DNA of 9,972 bases from an uncultured Clostridia bacterium. GTDB lineage: Bacteria > Bacillota > Clostridia > Christensenellales > Aristaeellaceae. A program made the position numbers and the translations under genes. The notes under the pieces are model-generated. The model was not told the origin of the DNA and made no database searches. It saw only the letters and a list, made by a program, of their open reading frames with translations. Location of the stretch: the NCBI GenBank assembly GCA_934615235.1, contig CAKTTL010000099.1:1-9972 (forward strand), given 5' to 3'. Positions 1-5,527 of this stretch are shown in pieces (positions within the stretch are counted from its first letter, which is position 1; each line of letters opens with the position of its first letter).

Positions 1-36
1 TTCCCCCGGCGTTCCCCAACGTTCCCCTTCGTCACC
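1..36 (-). repeat. Partial composite 3'-end repeat (copy D), cut by window edge
   Basis: Read on the minus strand, directly after the stop codon of the 37-672 gene, this stretch has two 10-bp units, GGGGAACGTT and GGGGAACGCC, then GGGGGAA at the window edge. The same GGGGAACG motif leads into the palindrome of copy B (8263-8290). The order (gene stop, G-rich lead-in, start of a GGGGGAA arm) matches the three full copies in this window. I infer that it is the beginning of a fourth copy in sense orientation to the gene. The palindrome itself lies outside the window, so this cannot be confirmed here. Confidence 0.5.
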
Positions 37-672
37 TTACTCCCCGATTCCGTCCCATAAGAGCTCGTTTTCTTTGGCGAGCAGCGCTTCGGCGTCGTTG
101 GCGGCGTATTCCTGCTCGAAAAGGAGGCGGTCTTCGCGTTCGCCGTCGGCGTAGTCGGCTTCGAAGACGCGGAGCAGGATTGTTCCGGAGTCAGTGGAGG
201 CGGAGACGGCGTAGCGCACGACGAGCAGCCGCGCGCCGTCCCAGCGGTAGAGATGCAGGCTGTTTTCAAGCCCGGCGGAGCCGGCATTGCAATAAGTGGA
301 GACAAGGCCAAGCGCGGGGAAAAGGCTGAGATTGGGCAGGCCGGTTTCGTCGCCGCAGTTCCAGGAGGCATGCTCGTATTCGCTGCCGTTCCAGAGGAAG
401 AACTGGTGCCAGGAGTTGGACGCGCCGAGCGCGACAGTGACGACGAGATCGTCCGTGCCGTCAAAGTTCACGTCTTCGGTGCGGACGGGATAGTTTTCGG
501 CTTCGTCGTACGAGGTGAAATAGAGCTGCTGGCCGTTCGGCGCGGTGAAGCGATAAACGTTGAGGTCGTTGTACATGCCGGTGCGGGCGAGAAGCTCCGT
601 TTCAGCGAGCGCGCTCTGCGCGCAAAGCAGACAGAGCAGCGCGGCGAGCAGGAAAGAGAGCGGCTTTTTCAT
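37..672 (-). CDS. Secreted hypothetical protein with a DxNxDG calcium-binding-like motif
   Basis: A 211-residue protein of unknown specific function. The ATG at 672 is chosen because it is preceded by a GGAGGG Shine-Dalgarno site (679-684) and opens a classic signal peptide: MKK, a Leu/Ala-rich core, and AQSALA with likely cleavage near residue 23. The open frame extends upstream to 780, but that part is AT-rich promoter DNA. Residues 67-78 (DVNFDGTDDLVV) match the DxNxDGxxD loop of FG-GAP/VCBS-like and dockerin-like calcium sites. Such single motifs are common in secreted Firmicutes proteins of about 200 residues with a beta-rich body. Aromatic and Trp/Asn-rich stretches at 86-105 and Cys at 106 and 128 are the other visible features. 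There is no lipobox after the signal peptide, so it is probably exported rather than a lipoprotein. It is divergent from the small membrane gene at 965. The family assignment is weak; its being a real exported protein is fairly sure. Confidence 0.85.
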   Translation of the reverse strand: MKKPLSFLLAALLCLLCAQSALAETELLARTGMYNDLNVYRFTAPNGQQLYFTSYDEAENYPVRTEDVNFDGTDDLVVTVALGASNSWHQFFLWNGSEYEHASWNCGDETGLPNLSLFPALGLVSTYCNAGSAGLENSLHLYRWDGARLLVVRYAVSASTDSGTILLRVFEADYADGEREDRLLFEQEYAANDAEALLAKENELLWDGIGE

Positions 673-778
673 GGGAAACCCTCCAGAACGTTTTTTCCCA
701 TACAACGTTTCATGCGAGGGAAAAAATCCCTGCGGCGTTTCGAATTTCTTTGGGGGACGAATTTGAAGAAAATATTTC

Positions 779-809
779 AATAATTACGAGAATATTCGAA
801 ATAATTACG
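779..809. promoter_or_regulatory. 10-bp direct repeat at 21-bp spacing in the divergent intergenic region
   Basis: AATAATTACG occurs at 779-788 and again at 800-809, a 21-bp period or about two helical turns. A GAATATTC palindrome (790-797) lies between the copies. The region is strongly AT-rich, unlike the coding DNA on either side. A weak minus-strand promoter for the 672 gene overlaps it: TTAACA read from 818-813, then TATTCT from 794-789, with an 18-bp spacer. Spaced direct repeats on one face of the helix are typical of dimeric response-regulator sites. That this is an operator is inference, since AT-rich DNA repeats by chance more easily. Confidence 0.35.
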
Positions 810-860
810 GCTGTTAAATATTTATTTAATGCAATAATAAAATCCATATCCATTAATTCA

Positions 861-890
861 TTGACAAGAAATTACAAGATATGGTATAAA
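861..890 (+). promoter_or_regulatory. Sigma-A-like promoter for the small membrane protein gene
   Basis: A perfect -35 TTGACA (861-866) and a TATAAA -10 (885-890) are separated by 18 bp. A TG at 882-883 gives an extended -10. Transcription would begin near 897, leaving a leader of about 68 nt before the TTG start at 965. Confidence 0.7.
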
Positions 891-964
891 AAGAGACAGG
901 ATCCGGCATTTTTCGACATTTTTTTCGGCTGAAGAAATCCTGGAAAAAGAAAGAAGTTTTCGGC

Positions 965-1303
965 TTGACAAGGAACCTTTACGGCACTTATACGGCGCGG
1001 TGCGACCGCCATACGGGCGCGCTGTATCCCTATCTGACCCGGCGGCGCCGCCTGGGGCTGGATCGCGAGCAGTATCGCATTTACAGCGGGCGCGGCGGAC
1101 GCAGGGCGGATCGGTTTACGCTTTTTGCGTGCGCGCACGGCGCGGCGGCGCTGGCGTGCATCGCGTTCCTGCTGGCCGGGCGCGGCGGCGCGGGACTTGT
1201 CGTGCTGACGGGCGCGCTGCTTGCGGCGGCGATTTATTGCGCGGCGGCGGCCAAGCGCGCGCAGCTGGCGCGATACGCGCGGTGCGGATACTATTACAAT
1301 TAG
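965..1303 (+). CDS. Small predicted membrane protein (112 aa), unknown function
   Basis: I do not recognise a family. The start is TTG at 965, the only plausible initiation codon in frame after the promoter, with a purine-rich AAAGAAAG site ending about nine bases upstream. Codon choice (GCG, CGC, CTG, GGC) matches the neighbouring genes, which argues that it is real. The first 45 residues are Tyr/Arg-rich and hydrophilic. Two hydrophobic segments follow, about residues 51-71 and 75-100, joined by a short Gly/Arg turn, and then a basic tail ending in YYYN. This suggests a two-helix membrane hairpin. The stop codon TAG (1301-1303) is built from the first bases of the inverted-repeat element at 1301-1464. 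Without that element the frame would read one extra Tyr codon and then TGA, so the product has lost a single residue. Confidence 0.65.
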   Translation: MTRNLYGTYTARCDRHTGALYPYLTRRRRLGLDREQYRIYSGRGGRRADRFTLFACAHGAAALACIAFLLAGRGGAGLVVLTGALLAAAIYCAAAAKRAQLARYARCGYYYN

Positions 1304-1464
1304 GGTGTATCTGAAAAATTCCCTGAGACTCCATCACGGCGTCTTTTCCGCCATTTCCGCGTCGGAAAATCTCGATTTAGCCCCACTAAACCTTCGATTT
1401 CCCTCCTTGAACTGACGAAAAATCCGCTCGTGCTGTCGCCTCTTCCTTTTTCAGATACACCCTA
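1301..1464. mobile_element. Palindromic MITE-like element with perfect 18-bp terminal inverted repeats
   Basis: The ends TAGGGTGTATCTGAAAAA (1301-1318) and TTTTTCAGATACACCCTA (1447-1464) are exact reverse complements. The outermost TA on both sides may be a target-site duplication, giving a 160-bp element (1303-1462) flanked by TA, as expected for IS630/Tc1-mariner transposition. The interior is also roughly symmetric: TTTAG (1376-1380) faces CTAAA (1386-1390) around a CCCCA loop at the exact centre, and AAATC (1367-1371) faces GATTT (1396-1400). Much of the left half resembles the reverse complement of the right half. No coding frame is evident inside, so it would be non-autonomous. It sits between the small membrane gene and that gene's apparent terminator. 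The exact superfamily is uncertain because the TA pair is part of the palindrome. Confidence 0.75.
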
Positions 1465-1490
1465 CTGAAAAGAGAATATAGTAGAAGAAG

Positions 1491-1525
1491 CGGGAGGCTC
1501 GGAAACGGGTCTCCCGTTTGCGTTT
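1491..1525 (+). terminator. Terminator-like hairpin of the small membrane gene
   Basis: CGGGAG (1491-1496) pairs with CTCCCG (1511-1516) around a 14-nt loop, followed by TTTGCGTTTT. In the ancestral arrangement without the 1301-1464 element this hairpin would lie about 20 bases after the gene's stop codon. The large loop and interrupted T-tract make it a moderate candidate. From here to 1670 I see no gene. Two minor hairpins (CATCAT/ATGATG at 1591-1605 and CGGCGC/GCGCCG at 1623-1637) have no recognisable role. Confidence 0.45.
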
Positions 1526-1670
1526 TGCCAGGGGTTCTGAGACAGCACCACGACGGTTTTTCCATCGCTGCCGCGCGAGAAGCCTCGATTCATCATGAAA
1601 TGATGGGGAAACCTGCATCATTCGGCGCTCTGCGCCGGAAAAACACGCAAATGTGAACAATTCGTGAACG

Positions 1671-1697
1671 TTAGCACTCAACGCTTGACAGTGCTAA
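1671..1697. promoter_or_regulatory. CIRCE operator (HrcA binding site)
   Basis: TTAGCACTC (1671-1679), nine spacer bases, then CAGTGCTAA (1689-1697). This matches the CIRCE consensus TTAGCACTC-N9-GAGTGCTAA with one mismatch, and the palindrome extends by one more G-C pair on the outside. It covers the -35 box of the hsp20 promoter, so HrcA binding would block RNA polymerase. HrcA is the class I heat-shock repressor of Firmicutes, and its gene is not in this window. An additional half-site-like CAGTGCTA (1701-1708) runs into the -10 box. Confidence 0.95.
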
Positions 1698-1712
1698 CAA
1701 CAGTGCTATAAT
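1685..1712 (+). promoter_or_regulatory. Sigma-A promoter of hsp20
   Basis: Consensus TTGACA (1685-1690) and TATAAT (1707-1712) with a 16-bp spacer. The -35 box lies inside the CIRCE operator, which explains heat-inducible repression. Transcription should start near 1718-1720, giving a leader of about 100 nt. Confidence 0.93.
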
Positions 1713-1717
1713 GTGCA

Positions 1718-1764
1718 CGTACCAAGAGAGAGGGACCCGGAAGGGAACCGGAAAGCCTGGTACG
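1718..1764 (+). promoter_or_regulatory. 5'-terminal leader hairpin of the hsp20 mRNA
   Basis: CGTACCA (1718-1724) and TGGTACG (1758-1764) are perfect complements. Inside them CCGG (1737-1740) can pair with CCGG (1748-1751). The structure would sit at the extreme 5' end of the transcript, well upstream of the ribosome binding site (about 1806-1811). It is therefore more likely to protect or regulate the mRNA end than to mask the start codon directly. That role is inference; only the complementarity is seen. Confidence 0.45.
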
Positions 1765-1820
1765 GAGAAAAACAGATAAGCCCCCAAACGGGCCGCATAA
1801 ATAGAAAGGAAGTCATTCTT

Positions 1821-2267
1821 ATGCTGCCTATGATGTTCACTGAAAACCTGTTCGACGAACTGTTTAACGATACGTTTGGCCGTGAAATGTGGAACGCCGA
1901 CAAGGCGCTTTACGGCAAGAAGGCCGCGCATGTGATGCGCACCGATGTGCACGAGACGGAAGACAGCTACGAGCTGGCCGTTGATCTGCCGGGCTTTAAG
2001 AAGGACGAAATCGGCATCGAGCTGAAGGACGGTTATCTTACCATTACCGCCAGCAAGGGTGTCGATAAGGACGAAGAAGACAAGAAGACCCGCCGCGTTA
2101 TCCGTCAGGAACGCTACGTCGGCACCTGCCAGCGTACGTTCTATGTGGGCGACGTGAAGCCGGAAGAGGTTAAGTGCAAATACGAATCCGGCGTGCTGAT
2201 GATCGAAGTGCCGCGCAAGGACGTGAAGAAGGTCGAAGGTCCGCATACGATTTCGATCGAAGGCTGA
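1821..2267 (+). CDS. hsp20: Small heat-shock protein, Hsp20/alpha-crystallin family
   Basis: An ATP-independent cytoplasmic chaperone that forms oligomers and holds unfolding proteins until DnaK/GroEL can refold them. The 148-residue product has a short Phe/Leu-rich N-terminal arm (1-36) and an alpha-crystallin domain at about 38-133. The domain shows DLPGFKKDEI (55-64), an acidic/basic loop at 80-96 and the typical GVL signature (124-126) in YESGVLMIEVPRK. A C-terminal ISI motif (144-146) of the I-x-I oligomerisation type follows. Length is usual for bacterial members. The ATG at 1821 is preceded by AAAGGA at about nine bases. The upstream in-frame ATG at 1713 directly follows the -10 box, before the transcription start, and cannot be used. 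Expression is evidently controlled by the CIRCE operator at 1671-1697, and a strong terminator at 2286 makes it a single-gene unit. Confidence 0.97.
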   Translation: MLPMMFTENLFDELFNDTFGREMWNADKALYGKKAAHVMRTDVHETEDSYELAVDLPGFKKDEIGIELKDGYLTITASKGVDKDEEDKKTRRVIRQERYVGTCQRTFYVGDVKPEEVKCKYESGVLMIEVPRKDVKKVEGPHTISIEG

Positions 2268-2285
2268 GATCAGGATAGAAAATGA

Positions 2286-2323
2286 GGGCGAAAGCGGAAA
2301 CGCTTTCGCCCGTTTTGTTTTTT
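2286..2323 (+). terminator. Intrinsic terminator of hsp20
   Basis: A perfect 11-bp stem, GGGCGAAAGCG (2286-2296) with CGCTTTCGCCC (2301-2311), is capped by a GAAA tetraloop and followed by GTTTTGTTTTTT. It lies 18 bases after the hsp20 stop codon. Confidence 0.95.
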
Positions 2324-2355
2324 GGTACACTGCAGACGGAACCACGGGAAAAAGG

Positions 2356-2390
2356 AAAGGCCTTGTGAATCGATGATTCACAAGGCCTTT
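2356..2390 (-). terminator. Terminator of the tRNA-Leu gene, possibly bidirectional
   Basis: Perfect 16-bp arms, AAAGGCCTTGTGAATC (2356-2371) and GATTCACAAGGCCTTT (2375-2390), surround a 3-base loop. On the minus strand the stem begins seven bases after the 3' end of the tRNA and is followed by CCTTTTT. On the plus strand it is followed by only two more T before C, so it is a weaker stop for transcripts leaking past hsp20. Confidence 0.88.
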
Positions 2391-2396
2391 TTCAAG

Positions 2397-2478
2397 TGCG
2401 GATGACGGGACTTGAACCCGTACCCGAAGCCGGACACGCCCCTCAAACGTGCGCGTATGCCAATTCCGCCACATCCGC
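2397..2478 (-). tRNA. tRNA-Leu (anticodon GAG)
   Basis: An 82-nt class II tRNA. The acceptor stem is GCGGATG paired with CATCCGC, with discriminator A at 2397. The D arm contains GGCGGAATTGG. The anticodon stem CACGT/GCGTG encloses the loop TTGAGGG, which places GAG at positions 34-36 and reads CUC/CUU leucine codons. A long variable arm (about TCCGGCTTCGGGT) and the T arm ACGGG-TTCAAGT-CCCGT are all present. CCA is not encoded and must be added after transcription. The gene has its own promoter (2506-2534) and terminator (2356-2390). Confidence 0.97.
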
Positions 2479-2505
2479 AGCTGCGTCATAATCAACGCAA
2501 GTGAT

Positions 2506-2534
2506 ATTATATGCGCCTTCGGGGCTTTTGTCAA
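2506..2534 (-). promoter_or_regulatory. Consensus sigma-A promoter of tRNA-Leu
   Basis: On the minus strand TTGACA (2534-2529) and TATAAT (2511-2506) are separated by exactly 17 bp, a perfect consensus suited to a highly transcribed stable RNA. Transcription starts near 2499, about 20 bases before the mature 5' end at 2478. Between this promoter and the next one at 2653 I see no gene or clear structure. Confidence 0.93.
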
Positions 2535-2652
2535 GAGATATTTTCACAAAAAAATGAGCGGCGGGGAAAACGGTGGAAAAAGGCGCTTGCGCCGTATTTT
2601 TTTTACCAGACTTGTTCCCATATATGGGCAGATAGAAATTCAGATTCCTCTA

Positions 2653-2681
2653 TTGACGTATTATTAAGGAAATGTTACAAT
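2653..2681 (+). promoter_or_regulatory. Promoter of the SpoIID/LytB-spmAB-comB operon
   Basis: TTGACG (2653-2658), a 17-bp spacer and TACAAT (2676-2681), with TG at 2673-2674 forming an extended -10. This is sigma-A-like. No convincing sigma-E promoter was found: CATACCGT at 2704 resembles a sigma-E -10, but no matching -35 lies upstream. If real, the operon may be vegetatively expressed despite its sporulation-related content. Confidence 0.75.
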
Positions 2682-2743
2682 TAAACGAGAATTCCGTAAT
2701 TTATCATACCGTTCGGGTTTACCATCCTGAGAGGAGCTTACCT

Positions 2744-5527
2744 ATGAAAAGGTTCTGGGCTGTTTTGCTGACCCTTGCCATCTGCCTTGCGGCGCTGCCT
2801 TCCCTTGCGGCGACGACGAAGGCGCTGGACGCCGCGCCGCTGGCGGCGGATACCGCCGCGCACGACGGAACCATCCGCGTCTGGCTGTCGACGCTCGCGG
2901 GGCAGAGCTACACCGTGACCATCGCGGGCGATTACACCATCGACGGCGATACGTCGCGTCAGATCAGGGACGGCTCGAAGATCACCGTCAGCTTCTCCGG
3001 CGGGGCGGTATATCTCAATCAGGGCGGTTCCTCGCAGTCGATGGGCTCGGGCTTTACGCTCAGACGCCATGCCGGCGGCAGCGGCTATAACGCCGTCAAA
3101 ATCGCGCAGGGGCTCGTGCCGGGCAATTATTATCCGGGCGATATTCAGTTCGTCGTCTCCGGCGGCAAGGGATACGTGATCGCGCATCTCTATATTGAAG
3201 ATTATATCTACGGCGTTCTGCCGTACGAGATGGATAACGGCTGGCCGCTCGAGGCGCTCAAGGCGCAGGCGGTGGCCGCGCGTACGTACGCGATTCGCGC
3301 GAAAACGAGCGGCGGCCTGTACGATGTAAGCGACACCACGCAGCATCAGGTCTTTCGCGGGGTCAACTATAACAAGACCAACTGCATCAGGGCCGTTGAC
3401 GAAACATGGGGCGTGGTCATGAAATACGGCGACGAGTTCATCAGCGCCTATTACAGCGCCTCCAACGGCGGGCAGACCGAAACCAACAGCAACTACTGGG
3501 GCGGCAAGCAGCTGCCTTACCTGCAGATGAAGGACGACCCGTTCGACCTGGAAAACCCGAACGCTTCCGTCAAGAGCTACATGATCTACTCGAAGCCCTC
3601 CTACGGTTCCTCGACCAGCGCGTATGATATGATTGCGGCCGCTATCGCGGCGAAAATGGGCGTCGCCGCCTCGCAGATTTCTATCACGCAGATCAACAGC
3701 GTTTCCTTCGATACCCCAAAATACGCCGAGCCCAGCCGCCTGTATACGAATATGACCGTCAGGGCGACGTACAACAAGAATAAAGAGATTACCGTTTCCA
3801 TCCCCGTTTTCGATACGGTCAAAAACGGGCTGAACCTCAAGATCAACAATTCGCAGAACGAGCTTTTCTCCGTCGTGCGCGAGGATAAGGGCTTCCGCGT
3901 GTACGCGCGCCGCTGGGGGCACGGCGTGGGCATGAGCCAGCGCGGCGCGGCGCAGATGGCGAATCTCGGCTATAACTACGCGCAGATTCTCGGCTTTTAT
4001 TATACCGGCATTACCCGCGTGCGCATGGAGTTTGCGCGCGCGCTGGCCAATTCCATCAGCGGCAAAATTGTCGAGGCCGCGCCTACGCCCGCGCCCGTTG
4101 AGGACGCGCAGGCGTTGGTGACGAAGGTGCGCGCCACCGTTACTCTCAGCAAATCGACCGAAAAGCTGAACATGCGCGCAAAGGCGAGCACGTCGGCGAA
4201 GATTCTTACGAAGATCCCCGACGGCGAGCAGGTTGAAATCCTCTCTGACGGCGATTGGGCGAAGATCAGCTATAACGGCAGGGAAGGCTACGTCAGGAGC
4301 GAATACCTCCTGCGCGACGAGACCGACCCCGAGCCGCAGAACGTCGCTACCGAAAAGGCGACGGTGAAGCTGACTTCCGGCACGCTCAACGTGCGGCAGG
4401 AAGCGAGCGCCCGTTCCGAGCGCGTAGGCGCGGTGCAGAACGGTGAAACCGTCGTCGTTCTGGGAACGGAAGGCAAATGGACGAAGATCTACACGGAAAA
4501 CCTCACCGGCTATGTGCTCAGCACGTATCTTGTCCGGCAGGAAGCCGCCGCGACGGCCGCTCCGACCGCTGCCCCGACCGCCGCGCCCGCCGTCAAGAGC
4601 GGCGAGGAAGCGTGGATCACCTGCGCGGAGGACAGCAACGTGAACCTGCGCCAGAAGGCGAATACGTCCTCGAAGGTGCTCAAACGCCTGCCGTACGGCA
4701 CGAAGGTCGAAGTCGTTTCCAGGAGCGGCGGCTGGTGCAAGGTGACTTATAACGGCACGACGGGCTATGTTTCGGCGCAGTTCCTCGTCGCGTCCAACCC
4801 GGCTTCGAACGCGGGCAAGAGCGTTTCGGAGGACGGCGAGGTCATTTACGGCAAATCCGTCTGGCTTGTGACGGACAGCGGGGACGCGATCGTCGTGCGC
4901 AGCGGCGCGTCTTCTTCGGCGGACGCGGTCACCAAGCTTGCCAGCGGCAGCGAGGTGACGCTGATCAACACCGTCAATTCCAGCTGGTACAAGGTGATCG
5001 CCAAAGGGCTGACCGGCTTTGTCGCCGCCAAGTTCGTCCGGTTTACCGATCCGAACGCCGCGACGGAAACCGCCGCCCCTGCGGAGGATACGTCGGCCTA
5101 CACGACCGTCCTCAACAGCGGCAAGGTGTATCTCAACTCGTCCAGCGCCTCGCTTCACCTGCGCAAGACGATGAGCGACGTGGCCGACATTACCGGCACG
5201 CTCAAGCAGGGCGAAGCCGTCGAGGTGCTGCATTATGGCGAGGGCGACTGGCTTTACGTCCGCTGCGGCTCGCTCACGGGCTATATGCACGCCGCGTACG
5301 CGCGCCTGAAGTATTCGCTGGCGACCGTTTCCCTGCAGGATGCGGATTCGCAGCTGATCGTGCGCAAGCGCGCGAACAAATCGGGCGATATGACGACCAA
5401 GCTCAAGGCGGGCACGGCCGTCACGGTGCTCTCGCAAAGCGACGGCTGGAGCAAAATCCGCATGGCGGACGGCGCGGAGGGCTACGTTTCCTCCGACTAC
5501 CTGACTGTGATTTCCGCAGACAAATGA
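2744..5527 (+). CDS. SpoIID/LytB-domain peptidoglycan glycan-strand hydrolase with six C-terminal SH3b repeats
   Basis: A 927-residue exported cell-wall enzyme. The start at 2744 has GAGGAG seven bases upstream and opens a signal peptide (MKRFWAVLLTLAICLAALPS, cleaved near 22-23). The SpoIID/LytB domain spans about residues 125-430. It shows YIYGVLPYEMDNGWPLEALK (154-173), whose Glu162 aligns with the catalytic Glu of SpoIID, then QAVAARTYA, YYSASNGGQT (236-245) and GHGVGMSQRGAAQM (392-405). SpoIID is a lytic transglycosylase that cleaves denuded glycan strands during engulfment. Six bacterial SH3 repeats follow at about 463-523, 538-597, 623-682, 704-765, 795-855 and 860-923. They are separated by Pro/Ala/Thr-rich linkers, and each ends in a GYV/GFV/GYM signature. 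Bacillus SpoIID has about 340 residues, an N-terminal membrane anchor and no SH3 array. This version is therefore probably secreted and wall-bound. Whether it serves engulfment or vegetative wall remodelling is open. Confidence 0.92.
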   Translation: MKRFWAVLLTLAICLAALPSLAATTKALDAAPLAADTAAHDGTIRVWLSTLAGQSYTVTIAGDYTIDGDTSRQIRDGSKITVSFSGGAVYLNQGGSSQSMGSGFTLRRHAGGSGYNAVKIAQGLVPGNYYPGDIQFVVSGGKGYVIAHLYIEDYIYGVLPYEMDNGWPLEALKAQAVAARTYAIRAKTSGGLYDVSDTTQHQVFRGVNYNKTNCIRAVDETWGVVMKYGDEFISAYYSASNGGQTETNSNYWGGKQLPYLQMKDDPFDLENPNASVKSYMIYSKPSYGSSTSAYDMIAAAIAAKMGVAASQISITQINSVSFDTPKYAEPSRLYTNMTVRATYNKNKEITVSIPVFDTVKNGLNLKINNSQNELFSVVREDKGFRVYARRWGHGVGMSQRGAAQMANLGYNYAQILGFYYTGITRVRMEFARALANSISGKIVEAAPTPAPVEDAQALVTKVRATVTLSKSTEKLNMRAKASTSAKILTKIPDGEQVEILSDGDWAKISYNGREGYVRSEYLLRDETDPEPQNVATEKATVKLTSGTLNVRQEASARSERVGAVQNGETVVVLGTEGKWTKIYTENLTGYVLSTYLVRQEAAATAAPTAAPTAAPAVKSGEEAWITCAEDSNVNLRQKANTSSKVLKRLPYGTKVEVVSRSGGWCKVTYNGTTGYVSAQFLVASNPASNAGKSVSEDGEVIYGKSVWLVTDSGDAIVVRSGASSSADAVTKLASGSEVTLINTVNSSWYKVIAKGLTGFVAAKFVRFTDPNAATETAAPAEDTSAYTTVLNSGKVYLNSSSASLHLRKTMSDVADITGTLKQGEAVEVLHYGEGDWLYVRCGSLTGYMHAAYARLKYSLATVSLQDADSQLIVRKRANKSGDMTTKLKAGTAVTVLSQSDGWSKIRMADGAEGYVSSDYLTVISADK

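Noticed and set aside
253..783. 176-residue plus-strand frame opposite the secreted-protein gene
   Set aside because: The minus-strand gene has a signal peptide, a good ribosome site and a DxNxDG motif. The plus frame has none of these and runs into AT-rich promoter DNA.
1713..1820. Longer hsp20 start at ATG 1713
   Set aside because: This ATG directly follows the -10 box and precedes the predicted transcription start. ATG 1821 has a proper ribosome site and fits the family N-terminus.
2697..2712. Sigma-E promoter for the SpoIID-like gene
   Set aside because: CATACCGT resembles a sigma-E -10, but no ATA-type -35 lies at the right distance, and a good sigma-A-like promoter sits just upstream.
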